Source: Haemonchus contortus (Eukaryota; Nematoda; Chromadorea; Rhabditida; Trichostrongylidae). From it: DNA of 64,000 nt. The DNA is taken from positions 30,199,397 to 30,263,396 of the forward strand of contig LS997563.1 of the NCBI GenBank assembly GCA_000469685.2, given 5' to 3'. Made by a program: the position numbers and the translations under genes. Under the pieces are notes generated by a model that saw only the letters and a list, made by a program, of their open reading frames with translations, was not told the DNA's origin and did not search any database. This document shows positions 24,001 to 34,149 of this stretch, one piece after another (position 1 is the stretch's first letter; each line of letters opens with the position of its first letter).

Positions 24001-24671
24001 CGCAGAAGAGGGCTGGCCTCAGCAAACGTCGCCCTCTACTTTTTCTACTTATTGCTGTTTTCGCTGCAGTTCGCGATGCACAAGTCATCAGGAGATTTCT
24101 ATGCTCATCCTTGATCCCTGCGCCAAAAAGCCTGAGACAACGTATATTTGCGATCGGGCAATGGGCCTGTAGGTAGTGGCCTTAGTGAGAAGGTAAAGAA
24201 ATTTCGTGGGAGGATAGAACCACAGACTTCACCGTCAATGCGTTGATCATTGGAAGCAGTTCAGTCAATATTTTCTTTCATATTACTTCTTGCCTACTAT
24301 TATTCTTCTATATGCATTGCAATCGACGTGCTTATGCGAGACACCCAGCTCTGTAACAGCGCTCATACATACATATGTATATTTACCCGGTACTATACGT
24401 TCTGTTAGTCATCCGGCTCCTCCATGCTGCTTGTTCAATACAATAAATAGCATCCAAATACCCATATTTACTAACAATTCCTTCCTCATCTTTTTTTTCT
24501 TTCCATTACCCTTTCTTTTCCTTTCTTCTATAATCCTTTTGTTCACAGGGCGTTTCCTCCTAATTATCATCTTAAACCGAAGCCATTTGTTATATCTTGA
24601 GTCATATGTATTACGTCGATCGGGATTGAAATATGATCGTTCAGACGTCATCATCAACGCCCTCCTTTCAG

Positions 24672-27600
24672 ATGTACGCTCCATTCTTCGAAGCCCCTCC
24701 ATCGCTTCTTCGCAAACCTGATGGCTCCGTACTTTTTGAATGTATTTGCAGTGGTAACCCTGAACCAACCATAAAATGGTGAGTGCAGTAACCAGTAAGA
24801 TAAACTTGGATTTAGGAGTTTTCTCTTGGGAAAGTTCATCAATCAAAATTTAGTGTCGTTGTTTCTAACTGGTTTCAATATCAAGGCATAGAGTTCAATG
24901 AAACTGCTGATTCTAAAACTGAAACTTCGGCTGGCTTCGTCTCTTCTGAAGTTAATGCCTTTCATGGAGCAAGTAAAGAAGTTTCAATGATTTTGCATTT
25001 CCTCAGCCCTTGCTTTTAAGATTAGTCACCTCTATGCCGTAGAAGAGTTTTTCTGCATCATTTCAAGGCAGCATGTATTGCACGAGTCACTGCGCAAACA
25101 CCGACGTCAAGGGTCGTCATAAAGCGGCATGCGAGAGGACAGTGAGAACAAGATCTTCACTGACATTATATGTAGTATAAATAGAAATATAAATAGAAAA
25201 CACCATCCAACGTTACTTTGCTGTTCAACAAGCAAGTTGTGAACATATTATATCATTTCCGTGCTAACGATAAGTTGTGGGCGTAGGTGACGCAGTGGCA
25301 AGCGGCGCATTTCACACACGCATGGTCACGGGTTCGATTCCCGGATCGATATCTGCCTAGGCTAACTAAGCCATCCATCCCTTTGGGGTCAGCTGACTGG
25401 TACTAGACACCTCTAAGAGGATAAAAGCACTGATTTGTTGATCGGCTGTTCAAGCGAAGTCATCGTATAAGCCTCTTTCGCATTTGAAAAGCCGCTACCG
25501 CCGTGCAATTCTAAATTTAAAGGCAGTGTTCACGAAAAAATTGTTTCGGAGATTTGCACATGGTTTGAATCCGAAGCCCCCTCTGATACCATTTGTGCAG
25601 GAATTAGGTCGGAAAACAGCTGGATAGGGCACGATAAGGCCAGGAACTTTGGGGGACGGGATGCCTCCGCCCCTCGCTAGGCTGGCTAGGGGTTCGAATT
25701 TTCCTTCACCACTTTCGCATTGGAGCGAAGTTGGTGAAAAATCGATACGCAGGTTGGCAAATTGCCAGGAATGATCAGCTGGTCGACCGCCTCGCACAGG
25801 GGCTAGTATTCGGCTGTTATTTCTATTATTCGCGTATCGTTTGCTTTTTTTTTTTTTGTTATTAATTTTTTACGGTATCATTCTTTAACTTTTCTCGTAA
25901 GTTTATTGAAGATTTTAACATATTTTGTGTAGATTATTGCATGCAAATGTTTTTTTTATTTCAGAAACTCCGTTAATTTCGATGTGTTGTCTGTATTGCG
26001 GACATTGCGTCGCATTTTCGCGCGAACACTCCCTAACCGTCGTTTTTTCAATGTGAAATACGTCCAACCCCCCTTTCCAGCTCTTTTTTTGACCCTTTGT
26101 AATTCTTTTTGTTAATCGTTTTTTGCGCTTGTTTCGTTGTTATCGCTTTATTCTAGAGTAGTCCTATCAATTCCCGTCAAAAAAGGGTACCCTAACTTTT
26201 TTCTAAACACTGCCTTTAAGTCGAATGTGGAGGCGCATCCCCCAGACGGGATTGATTAACGCCCAAAACTTTATCCTTATCCTTTTGTGCTAGGTTTTAT
26301 AATATTATCAAAAACCATGATGTATGGCCAGTTTAGAAGGAACGAAGGATCCCCAAGTGGACCCGACTGTCATTTCTCAAGTTGCAGACATTCGGCTGAT
26401 CAAGTTGAGATAGTTTTTGTGGGGCACATGGCGTAGTTGCAAGTGGCGCACTATCACACGCACTATCCCACACCCATGGCACGGCTCATTAAATCTAGGA
26501 GTGGTATTCGCTTAGACCAACCAAGCCTTCCATTCCCTTTATGCTTGAAACTTTGGTCCTAAACTAGTATGGGGAGATAACTGTGTTGACTTGTAATTGG
26601 CTGGTCACCACAGGTCATGGTATAAGTCACATAGGCATCGAAAACATCGCAACGGTTCTGAACAGAAGTCGAGTGCTTGGCCTATTCCAAAAACAGAATT
26701 TGTTAGGTCAAAGACTTCATCCTCTATGCTTTTAATCTCCTTTCACATCTAGGTTCTTCAAAGACCAGGAGTTAAAAAATGATCGATTCGTACAGAAAAT
26801 CAAGAAGAGCGTTGGTAAATGGGCAGTAACCCTTATCATGAAGGTTTGTTATCACTTCATATCTACACTGAGTATCAGTACTTGTATGAATTGGATACAC
26901 ACATTTTTTTATTCTTATTAGGAAACTGATGTGTACTTCATAAAATGAGAAGCAACTACATTCATAGTTTTCGAACTTCAAAATCAGTTGTCCCGAATCA
27001 ACGTCCTCCTTGAACTGTCGAGATGAGAGACATAGTTCGGAGGCGAAGATCCCATCCCTTCAACAACCAGTAATCCTTGTTAAATATGCTGGGCTTTCAC
27101 GTAAAACGTAATTTTCCATTTGAATGCCAACAAATTTGGGCCAAATATTAACAACGCAATATTAAGGCATTGACGACATTGTAGGCCACATGTGGGCCAC
27201 ACGTTTTCGGACGCGTAGAACCGTGTAGGCCGCATGTGGACTACAGTTGTTCTTTATTTAGCTTAGCCATATTTAATGTTTTGTCACTTTTCTTTCTCAG
27301 ACCTTCACATCGCCTCTGAGCGAAGCCATATACTGTCTAGTCCTAGGAAATCATTTGAGAATTTTGAACATGGTACAATACCTGCACCTCTTCAGAGGAA
27401 AGCTAAGGCCTAGAATAAATTCTCTCTCTAGGTGTACCAGTGACTTATCAATGCAGACTTTTTTGCCAAATTTATAGTACTTTATGCATTGTTCCTCTTC
27501 AAGTTTTCTCATTAGATGTAGGATTAACGAGGGAATTGGATGACCCTTATAAATGCGTTACATCGCTTCTGTTTATAAACATGAGTTAATGCTAGGAACA

Positions 27601-28097
27601 ATAAAAGAATAAATGAAAAGTTTAGAGACTCTAAAAAGCGGCGTACGGTCAATAAAGAGCACCAATAGAAAGCTGGAGGCAGCTGCTACGTAATGTTTGC
27701 TAGGTTGTCGAAGTTTTTGTCGGGCTTGGTGTGCATAACAAAGAATGGTGTAAGTCGAGAATAAGTGATGTCCCTGCCAGTACTGCTATTCTTCGAATAG
27801 ATAAAAATTGTCGGATTAGAATCTTTCAAATTTATCATTACCAATGTGCGCACGTTTCCAATACATTCGACTTTTTTCCATTTACCAGAGATTCTTGATT
27901 TCTTTTTCCTTAGACTCGATTTTACTTTCCCCAAGTTTTTTCAATCCAAATCTGATCTCGTGCAAAAATTTCAGAACCCCACGCAGGACGATCAAGGAGT
28001 GTACAAAGTGGTGGCCACGAACTCAGCAGGAAGCCATTCAGTTGAGCAACAATATGTTCACTCACAGACTGCAAATGAGATCTTCAAAACGCAATAG
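24672..28097 (+). CDS. Single immunoglobulin I-set domain protein (or last exons of a longer Ig protein)
   Basis: Three exons: 24672-24778, 26753-26843, 27975-28097, with phases that join to a 106-residue frame ending at TAG. The domain is clear: APPSLLRKPDGSVLFEC (first Ig Cys), GNPEPTIKWFFKDQEL with the core Trp, then DDQGVYKVVATNSAGSH for the F-G region. The second canonical Cys (Y-x-C) is replaced by Val. Together with the lack of a signal peptide, this fits intracellular muscle Ig domains of the twitchin/titin or DIM-1 kind (inference). The first exon begins with ATG immediately after TTTCAG, so the ATG may be a trans-spliced start or simply an internal Met. I found no upstream Ig exon between 15.7 and 24.6 kb. 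Intron 1 holds two SINE copies and a TTAA element. Confidence 0.8.
25284..26290 (+). repeat. SINE-like family copy split by a TTAA element
   Basis: This is the best copy for the tRNA-like head: an A-box-like GACGCAGTGGCAAGCGGCGC, then about 45 nt on, GGGTTCGATTCCCGGATCG, which contains a perfect Pol III B box (GGTTCGATTCC). The body runs to 25520, is interrupted by 25521-26215, and resumes at GTCGAATGTGGAGGCGCATC with a tail AAAACTTTATCCTTATCC. Removing the insert and one TTAA restores the family order exactly. Confidence 0.85.
25521..26215. mobile_element. TTAA-flanked inverted-repeat element inserted in a SINE copy
   Basis: TTAA (25517-25520), AGGCAGTGTT ... AACACTGCCT, TTAA (26216-26219). 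The inverted ends extend with mismatches into a GAAAAAA block. The 695 bp interior has no transposase. TTAA specificity suggests a piggyBac-type element, although its termini (AGGCAG) differ from the CCC ends of the element at 23406. The filled-in target matches the SINE consensus length, so the insertion point is certain. Confidence 0.8.
26425..26740 (+). repeat. SINE-like family copy ending just before Ig exon 2
   Basis: It contains TGGCGTAGTTGCAAGTGGCGC (A-box region), CAACCAAGCCTTCCATTCCC, TTGACTTGTAATTGGCTGG, GGTTCTGAACAGAAGTCGAG and the tail CAAAGACTTCATCCTC. A small internal duplication of the CACACGCACTATCCCACACC type sits after the A box. The pyrimidine-rich tail is only about 15 nt from the splice acceptor at 26752. 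Confidence 0.75.
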
Positions 28098-28752
28098 ATA
28101 ATTGAATTTATGTGCCTATTTACCTTTACTTTTGCTGAATTATGTGAAATTATCTTCGATCACCATAAAACCAAAGAGAACTTAGTTACTCATTTTTTGG
28201 TGATTTAATGGCTGTAGGCTCTCAGAATTTCTTATCTGCCAGCCGTATTCGGGAACTTTTTGAAAATAATTGCAGATAAACCAGATAAAAATTCTATGCA
28301 GATAAACCTGTTCCTTGCCTTAACCAATTTTCTGTTCGAGAAGTTTTTATATCCAATTAAGATGTTGCCAGCTTTACAGTTTGACAATTTTGACTTTATT
28401 TTAACAGAGTTGTTTTGTTTCTTTAGAAATTTACGCTCCTGACTTGGATGCAGTGATGATCGCGTTCTTTGCTTGTAAATGATATGCCTATCTCTCTCAT
28501 TTATGAAGCAGTAACTTGTTGTGTCGGTTGGTCGGTATGTTTGTTAGTTTGTCGGTCTGTTCGCCCGCAAAACTTTGTGATTACGATGAGGGCAGTGATA
28601 TGGGAAATCCGGCTCTCACATTTTCCTCTTATATGTAAAGCAGTAACTCGGTGGTGGGTAGGTTAATGGAGTGGAGCGAGAACACCTGCTGCGGAATGTA
28701 GTGAGTATGAGTGGAGCGAGTACTTCGAGACTGTGACTCTGGGGGAACGGTA

Positions 28753-28978
28753 CGAACGTGCGTCCGAGGATGCGCGCGGCAACTTTCACGACGAAGTTCG
28801 TGATGATTTGTACGACTCTGACGCTAATTTTCGGGGCACAAACTCAAAGTAGAGTAGTTTAGTAGAGTCAGATGATCCTTCTAATCTACTCAACTTCAAA
28901 TTTGGGCCCCAATGATAGGCGCCAAAGTCCTTCAAATCGTCACGAACATCGCCGCGCGAACCCCGGACGCACGTTCGT
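28753..28978. mobile_element. Near-palindromic ~230 bp MITE, copy 1
   Basis: Two arms of about 110 nt pair along nearly the whole element: CGAACGTGCGTCCG ... GGACGCACGTTCG at the ends, and inside AACTCAAAGTAGAGTAG ... CTACTCAACTTCAAATT. The ends abut TA on both sides. A second copy lies at 62213-62444. As RNA it would fold into one long hairpin. Confidence 0.8.
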
Positions 28979-29169
28979 ACACATACCCGTGACTCTGATC
29001 GATACCGCATGGTACTTTGTCCGCCTAGACAGAATTTGAGATTTGGCTACTTCATTGCTCTTTCTTCATTCTCTATCCTTCTCATTTCAGTCTAACAACC
29101 CGTAAAGGAAACACTTTTTCTCTCAAAGCGAAACGGAAGCAATCGGTTGATCCGCCTTTCTTCTAAATT

Positions 29170-30200
29170 TATTTAACACAGCATAGGCGGCTCTGCATAG
29201 CGCTGTCCGAGGAATCTGATTCTTATAGACACAAAGGCATCCTTGGCTCTGGGTAAACCATGAGGTAAGGAACTGACGCTCTCAGCAGAATTGAAACATT
29301 TTTGAGAGGCTGGCTCGGTAAGTATGACCTGAATTTGAGAAAACATTTCGGAGTGGTATGTGTTTTAAGCATCCGTTTTTGGCATGCCCCTAGATCATTC
29401 CCTGTCGAAAAGATTGGATCTCACAGAACTAAATGCGTTGACTGAAGGTGCTCCCTGATGGAACATTCGGGTGGAATGGTTGAAGGTATTATCAGTTCTC
29501 AAGCTGTTCCGAAAGTTTAGAAGAGGTGCGCGTTACAGAACAGTATCCCTAACGACCTCAGCGCAGATTTCGTCTGAGGAATCTGCGCTTCTTACAGACC
29601 CAAAGGCATCCCTGGCTCTGGCTAAACTATGTGGTGTGGTGAGGTGAAGGACGCACTCTCGGTGAGATTAAAACTTTTTCGGAAAAGCTGCATCAGTAAA
29701 TCTGTCAGTTGAGTTCGTACGAAAACTTCGGAACGGCATGTACATCAATACGATTTTCGGTACACCCCAAGTAAATGTCCATTGAAAAATGTGGACGGAA
29801 CTGATTGTTTTGACTGTACATGCTTCCAGAAAAAGCATTTAGCTAGAGTGGTTGAAAGGATTATCAGTGCTTCTGTTAATCCGAAATTACTCATGAGGTA
29901 CGCTTTACGTGAGTATCCCTAACGACCATAAACGCAGATTTCGACAGAGGAATTCAGATTCTTACAGAACTACTAAAGACATCCCTGGCTCTGGCTAATC
30001 TATTTGGTGTGGTGAGGTGAGGAACTGACGCTCTCGGCAGAATTAAAACTTTTGACGAGGCTGCATTGGTAAATCTAACCCGAAATCGAACCAAAATTCC
30101 GGAACGGTATGTGTTTCGGAACATGCGCTTTTTGAACACCTCTAGGATATTCGTTCGAGAGGACGCGATTCTATTTAAACCGACTGGGAGCACGATTCAT
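29170..30200. repeat. Tandem array of three diverged ~370 bp units
   Basis: GTATCCCTAACGACC recurs at 29543 and 29913. GGAAT(C)T at 29211, 29578 and 29949 is followed each time by a CTTACAGAC-like block, AAAG(G/A)CATCC, TGGCTCTGG(C/G)TAA, GACGCTCTC and a TTCGGA(A/G)(C/T)GG(C/T)ATGT block. Spacings are 367 and 371. The units share no protein-like frame and are not found elsewhere in the window. Confidence 0.75.
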
Positions 30201-30204
30201 TCTG

Positions 30205-31155
30205 AATTATAACTTTTCATGTGAAGCGGAAGTTTCAAAGAAATACTCGTCGCATGATTATTATGGGCCTGATGCCATTACACTTTTGCTATCTTCGTTG
30301 GCAAGGTAAGGTAAGGAAATTTATCTCTCCGCGAATGTGAAGCAAATTCGACCGTCTCACCATGTCTGACATATTCGAGTGGGTCAAACTTTTCGTAATG
30401 TACGAACTCCAGTCACAAAGATTCTTCGTTATAAAAAGTGTTAGTCATAATTAGAATGAAATAGTTTCCTTTCATATTCATCATAAGGAAATCCCAGAAG
30501 AAGGAGGATGAGCGGCGTAGCGGGGCATTACACAAGAAGGAAGAGAGCCCGGCGTTAGCTGGGCGATCCGACACAACAAATATATTATGGGCGTGCACTA
30601 TAACTTCAAGGAATGGCTAAAATCGCTCTAAGGAGTGGCTAAAATGACAATAACTTAGAGTTCCATTAGCAGAACCACCTTTACTTCCTGACTGGATCCT
30701 TCAGGACGTCATGTGAACGCCAGGACGGCGGCCAACGAGATTGCCAGATCTAAATAGTCTGAACGAAAGGAACCCTGGGTCACTGAAGCTAGGACGTTTC
30801 ACTGGACCACTTTGGCTCGTGACAGGGACGAACGGAGGTTTTTGACGCCCGGTCGAGGAAATCGGTGATCAACGGGACGACAACTGATACAGGCGATACC
30901 TTTACTTCCTGATGAACTTCATGATGATCTCTTTCGAAGATGTTCCGCCAAAGATTTCATAGGCAAGCCATTTATCGTTGACAAAGCAAGAACATTTACT
31001 TATTAACTCATTGAAATACAGTTCCATCAGCAGAGATCAGTTCAGAGCAGTGTACAACATGCTTTCTTCTTTTTCCCTAAATACGTTTTTACCAACCAGG
31101 AGCCAAGGAATCATTCAGAACAGAAGTTAAAAAAGAGTTCTGCTTATAAGTAGAC
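30205..31155. other. No gene recognised
   Basis: It might hold 3' exons of the minus-strand lysine-rich gene, but I cannot identify any by frame or motif. Confidence 0.35.
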
Positions 31156-31160
31156 CATAC

Positions 31161-33049
31161 CTTTCGCTCCTGCCGGTCTTTCCGCCTTTCCAGCAATCTT
31201 CGACAACGGCACAACTCCTTCTTGGGCTTCGCCTTCCTTGAAAATATCTTCTTTCAGACTAGCAGGTTTCATAGGCCATCAATCATATTTGATATTTCAG
31301 CAAAATTGTATTTTGAGGGCGTCTAGTTAAAATTCAAGTAAAAAGAGGTCAAGGAGGGTGACAGGCAAAATGATGATCGCATTGAAATGACAAAATGAGC
31401 TCCATAGCACTCACATATGAACCTTGACCCCTATAAAATGTCCAAGCAAAGCATGTAAGGAAATCTGGTGAAGGACAAATGTGAAGGGAAAGCCCTATCA
31501 AGACAAACCCAGCCATGGACCGATGAGAGATAAAGCCAAGAGAGGGCCAGTAGCTTTTGTAAGCCGCACCGACGCCACCCTGGTAGAAGAAGGAGCCAGA
31601 ATAACGATAGCTCTTGAAGAATGAAAAGTAACGGATTAGGAATGGGGTATAGATTTCGAAGTCGACGGAATTCCCCCAATAACTTCTATGCGTGTTTATT
31701 GGACATCTATAATCAGCTCGAAGCCCCACCTTTTCTTGAGGTTTTTCTTGAGCTTGAGCTTGAGCTTGAGCCGCAGGCTTTTCCTCCTTTTTTGCTTCCT
31801 GTGCTCCCTTGGATTTTTGGGATTCCTTAGGAGCTTCCTTAGGTTTCTCCTTTTCACCTTCCTTTTTTTCTGCTGACGCCTTATCTTTCACGTCCTTTTC
31901 ATCTTTTTTCTCTTCCCCTTCCTTTTTCTCCTCTGATTTCTTTTCATCTTTATCAGTGGTCCTTGTTTTTGTTGTATCCGTTGATTCTTTCTGAAGTGAC
32001 ACTTTTTGCTATCGTACCAAGCCATGTGGAAAAAAGATCAGTCCTCTCTATAAATTGTCTCGCTCAATCGCGAAAGAGGTATTTTGAAGTCCAGTTCACT
32101 ATTCTACCCTAATTCAAACTGCACGGACGTCTACCTTGGGGATTAATGAAATGTTCCCATTAGTCAGAATGTACACATGTCAGATTAATCAGATAGAATA
32201 AGGAATAGAATTCTAAGTTGAAACTCCATCGAAGACGGTGCTTTAATAAGATCGTTCTCTCACTTAAAATCCAAATTCAAGTGCAGTCACGCCAGTTATG
32301 TAGATTCACTTCCAGTTCAAGAGCAAAAAAGGGTGTAGTGGCAAGTGGCCCTCTTCATATACGTATGGTCACGGGTTCAAATCCCGCATCGATATCAGCC
32401 CAGACCAACCGAAACTTCCATCCCTCGTGGGTCGATTAATTGATACCAGACTCGTCTGGGAGGATAGAAACACTGACTTGTGCATCGGCTGGTCACCTCA
32501 AGTCATTGTGTAAGCCTCATACGCATTCAAAAGGTCACAACGATTCTGAATAAAGTCGAATGCGTGGGAAAACCTTCTGACGGGTTTGACTGAAGTCCCA
32601 AGACTTGATCTTTTATTTTTTATTTGCAGTTCGGAGAACGATGTGTCTCTTCTGAACTACGTCTTCATAGTTGCAATCTTACAATCTCGCCTACCTTTTC
32701 TCCTTTATCCTTATCTTTCTCTTTGGATCCCTTCTCCTTATCCTTATCTTTGTCCTTATCTTTATCCTTTTCACCCTTCTTCTTCTTGCCTGACCTGAAG
32801 TTTTTAATTACTGGGGGTGAAGGCATAGCAAAATAAAGGGTTCAAGAAAAGGATTATAAGTAAGTGAATTCGGTTGACATTCTCCAAGTAAATACAGATG
32901 CGTACATTCCCACGTACAACATATTCGAACGTACTTTCCTGAGTCGCCTCCAGATAAATCGCTTATCTCCACATCATCGTAACCCTTCTTCTTCAACGGT
33001 TTTACCTTCTCGTTATCTTTAGCAAGGTCTTCGATATTCATATCTGAAG
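31161..33049 (-). CDS. Lysine/glutamate-rich protein gene, partial exon set
   Basis: Not identified. Best-supported exons on -: 31990-31730 (87 codons, KESTDTTKTRTTDKDEKK onward, rich in Lys and Glu with an AQAQAQAQ run) and 32794-32695 (SGKKKKGEKDKDK onward). Their splice phases (0 to 0) join. An upstream candidate from about 33049 reads MNIEDLAKDNEKVKPLKKKG then DVEISDLSGGDSGKY, which looks like the end of an Ig-type fold; its donor is uncertain (a GTGGGA site would fit the phase). A downstream candidate ends at a GTATGG donor at 31160, but two frames are open there and I cannot choose. Charged low-complexity linkers next to Ig-like sequence occur in giant muscle proteins; that is inference only. 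A SINE copy lies in the intron between 31990 and 32695. Neither gene end is defined. Confidence 0.5.
32330..32625 (+). repeat. SINE-like family copy, antisense in the lysine-rich gene's intron
   Basis: It has GTGTAGTGGCAAGTGGCCC, GGTCACGGGTTCAAATCCCG (B box), GACCAACCGAAACTTCCATC, CAGACTCGTCTGGGAGG, ACTGACTTGTGCATCGGC, GATTCTGAATAAAGTCGAAT and the tail AGACTTGATCTTTTATTTTT. It is one of the best-preserved copies. Confidence 0.85.
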
Positions 33050-33329
33050 CTGCAACATGTCAAGAGAATCATAGCGACTTTTGGGGAGCTCTCAATATGC
33101 AGTGGTAGTTCTAGGTTAGAGGGAGTCATATCATTAAAACCTTTACCGAAAATGGATTCATGCTGGGAAGCCCGAGACTTTCTAGACGTGCCGCCTTCCT
33201 TCTATTTTTGCACCTTGCTGTCTTTCGCAGCGTATAGGAACATGAATTCAACGAAGGAGAGGCGGCTAACCCAAAGGATCGAGCCGCTGCAACAGTAAGG
33301 ACGCCAGTATCAGGAAGTGTTCGCACCTC

Positions 33330-33830
33330 GTTTCCATTTCCAATTGGGAACAATGGCTGGCGCAAGCCCTCTATTGACTTGGCCCCGCTATAGGATAAGT
33401 TTCTGGGGCGGAGGAACTTCTTCCCGATTTCCCACGTTCGCTTTGCGCCATACGGCAAATTTTTTGTAGTTGTCCCGCGCCTTCAAACTGCAACTACCGT
33501 ACTCAGCTCGTCTCCCGGCTAGTCGATACGACACCTTATTTCTCGTTGACTGCCTTTCTTTCTCGATTGATTTTAAGTGTTTCGCTTTATTTCTTTTTGG
33601 TTTCATGTTTATTAGCCTAATTGTTGACAGAATCCTTCTCTATTATCGACGACTAAAACCGCTTTGGAATTGAAGAAAGTGGCCAGCGAATTGGAATAAT
33701 TAAATGGCGCTCTAACTCACAGACTGCGGATCTTCCATTGCATACGCGGCACGTACAGCAAGCGCAACCAGTGTTCGGGGAAAAGATACTGGACCCAGGT
33801 TTCTGGATGGTGACCTTAGGCTAGTGTCTG
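33330..33830 (+). repeat. Dispersed ~450-480 bp repeat (copy 2)
   Basis: It aligns in blocks with the reverse complement of 14755-15240: the ACCGTACTCA, TAGTCGATA, TTTCTCGTTGACTGCCTTTC, CATGTTTATTAGCCTAA, GTGGCCAGCGAATTGG and TTCCATTGCATACGCGGC segments. It lies just upstream (on -) of the lysine-rich exons. Confidence 0.6.
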
Positions 33831-34006
33831 ACATTCCCATCGTGCACTTAATCATAGAAGGTGCGTATCACTGGAGACGCGATCGTTTGACGCGATCCCT
33901 CCCATCGCGCCGCCCCTTCAACGCGGTTTGTGAGCTGGACAACTCGTCTAGGTGATTGGGCAGCCCACTGCTCTCCAGATGATATAAGCCCGATCGATGA
34001 CGCCAG

Positions 34007-34148
34007 TGGCTGCTTTCATAGTCCGCCGGCTGGCCCGCGAGCGCGTGCGCGCCGGCCGGGGGACTACTTGGCCTGCGGTATCAGTCAATATTCAGTTGTA
34101 ACCAAGGAGCAAGCGCCGTCCCCGGCCGCCGGACTATGAAAGCAGCCA
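34007..34148. mobile_element. GC-rich hairpin MITE, complete copy
   Basis: The ends are inverted: TGGCTGCTTTCATAGTCCGC against GCCGGACTATGAAAGCAGCC. GC-rich CCGGC/GGCCGG tracts lie inside each arm. It is 142 bp and non-coding. A single arm of the same family sits at 4482. Confidence 0.75.
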
Positions 34149-34149
34149 G

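Noticed and set aside
24290..24721. 143-codon + and 145-codon - frames before the Ig gene
   Set aside because: Low-complexity hydrophobic or charged translation of a T/C-rich tract; the real exon starts at 24672 in another frame.
25310..25350. Possible tRNA gene (B box GGTTCGATTCC)
   Set aside because: It recurs in about 20 copies with a shared 250 bp body and no tRNA cloverleaf, so it is the head of the SINE-like repeat.
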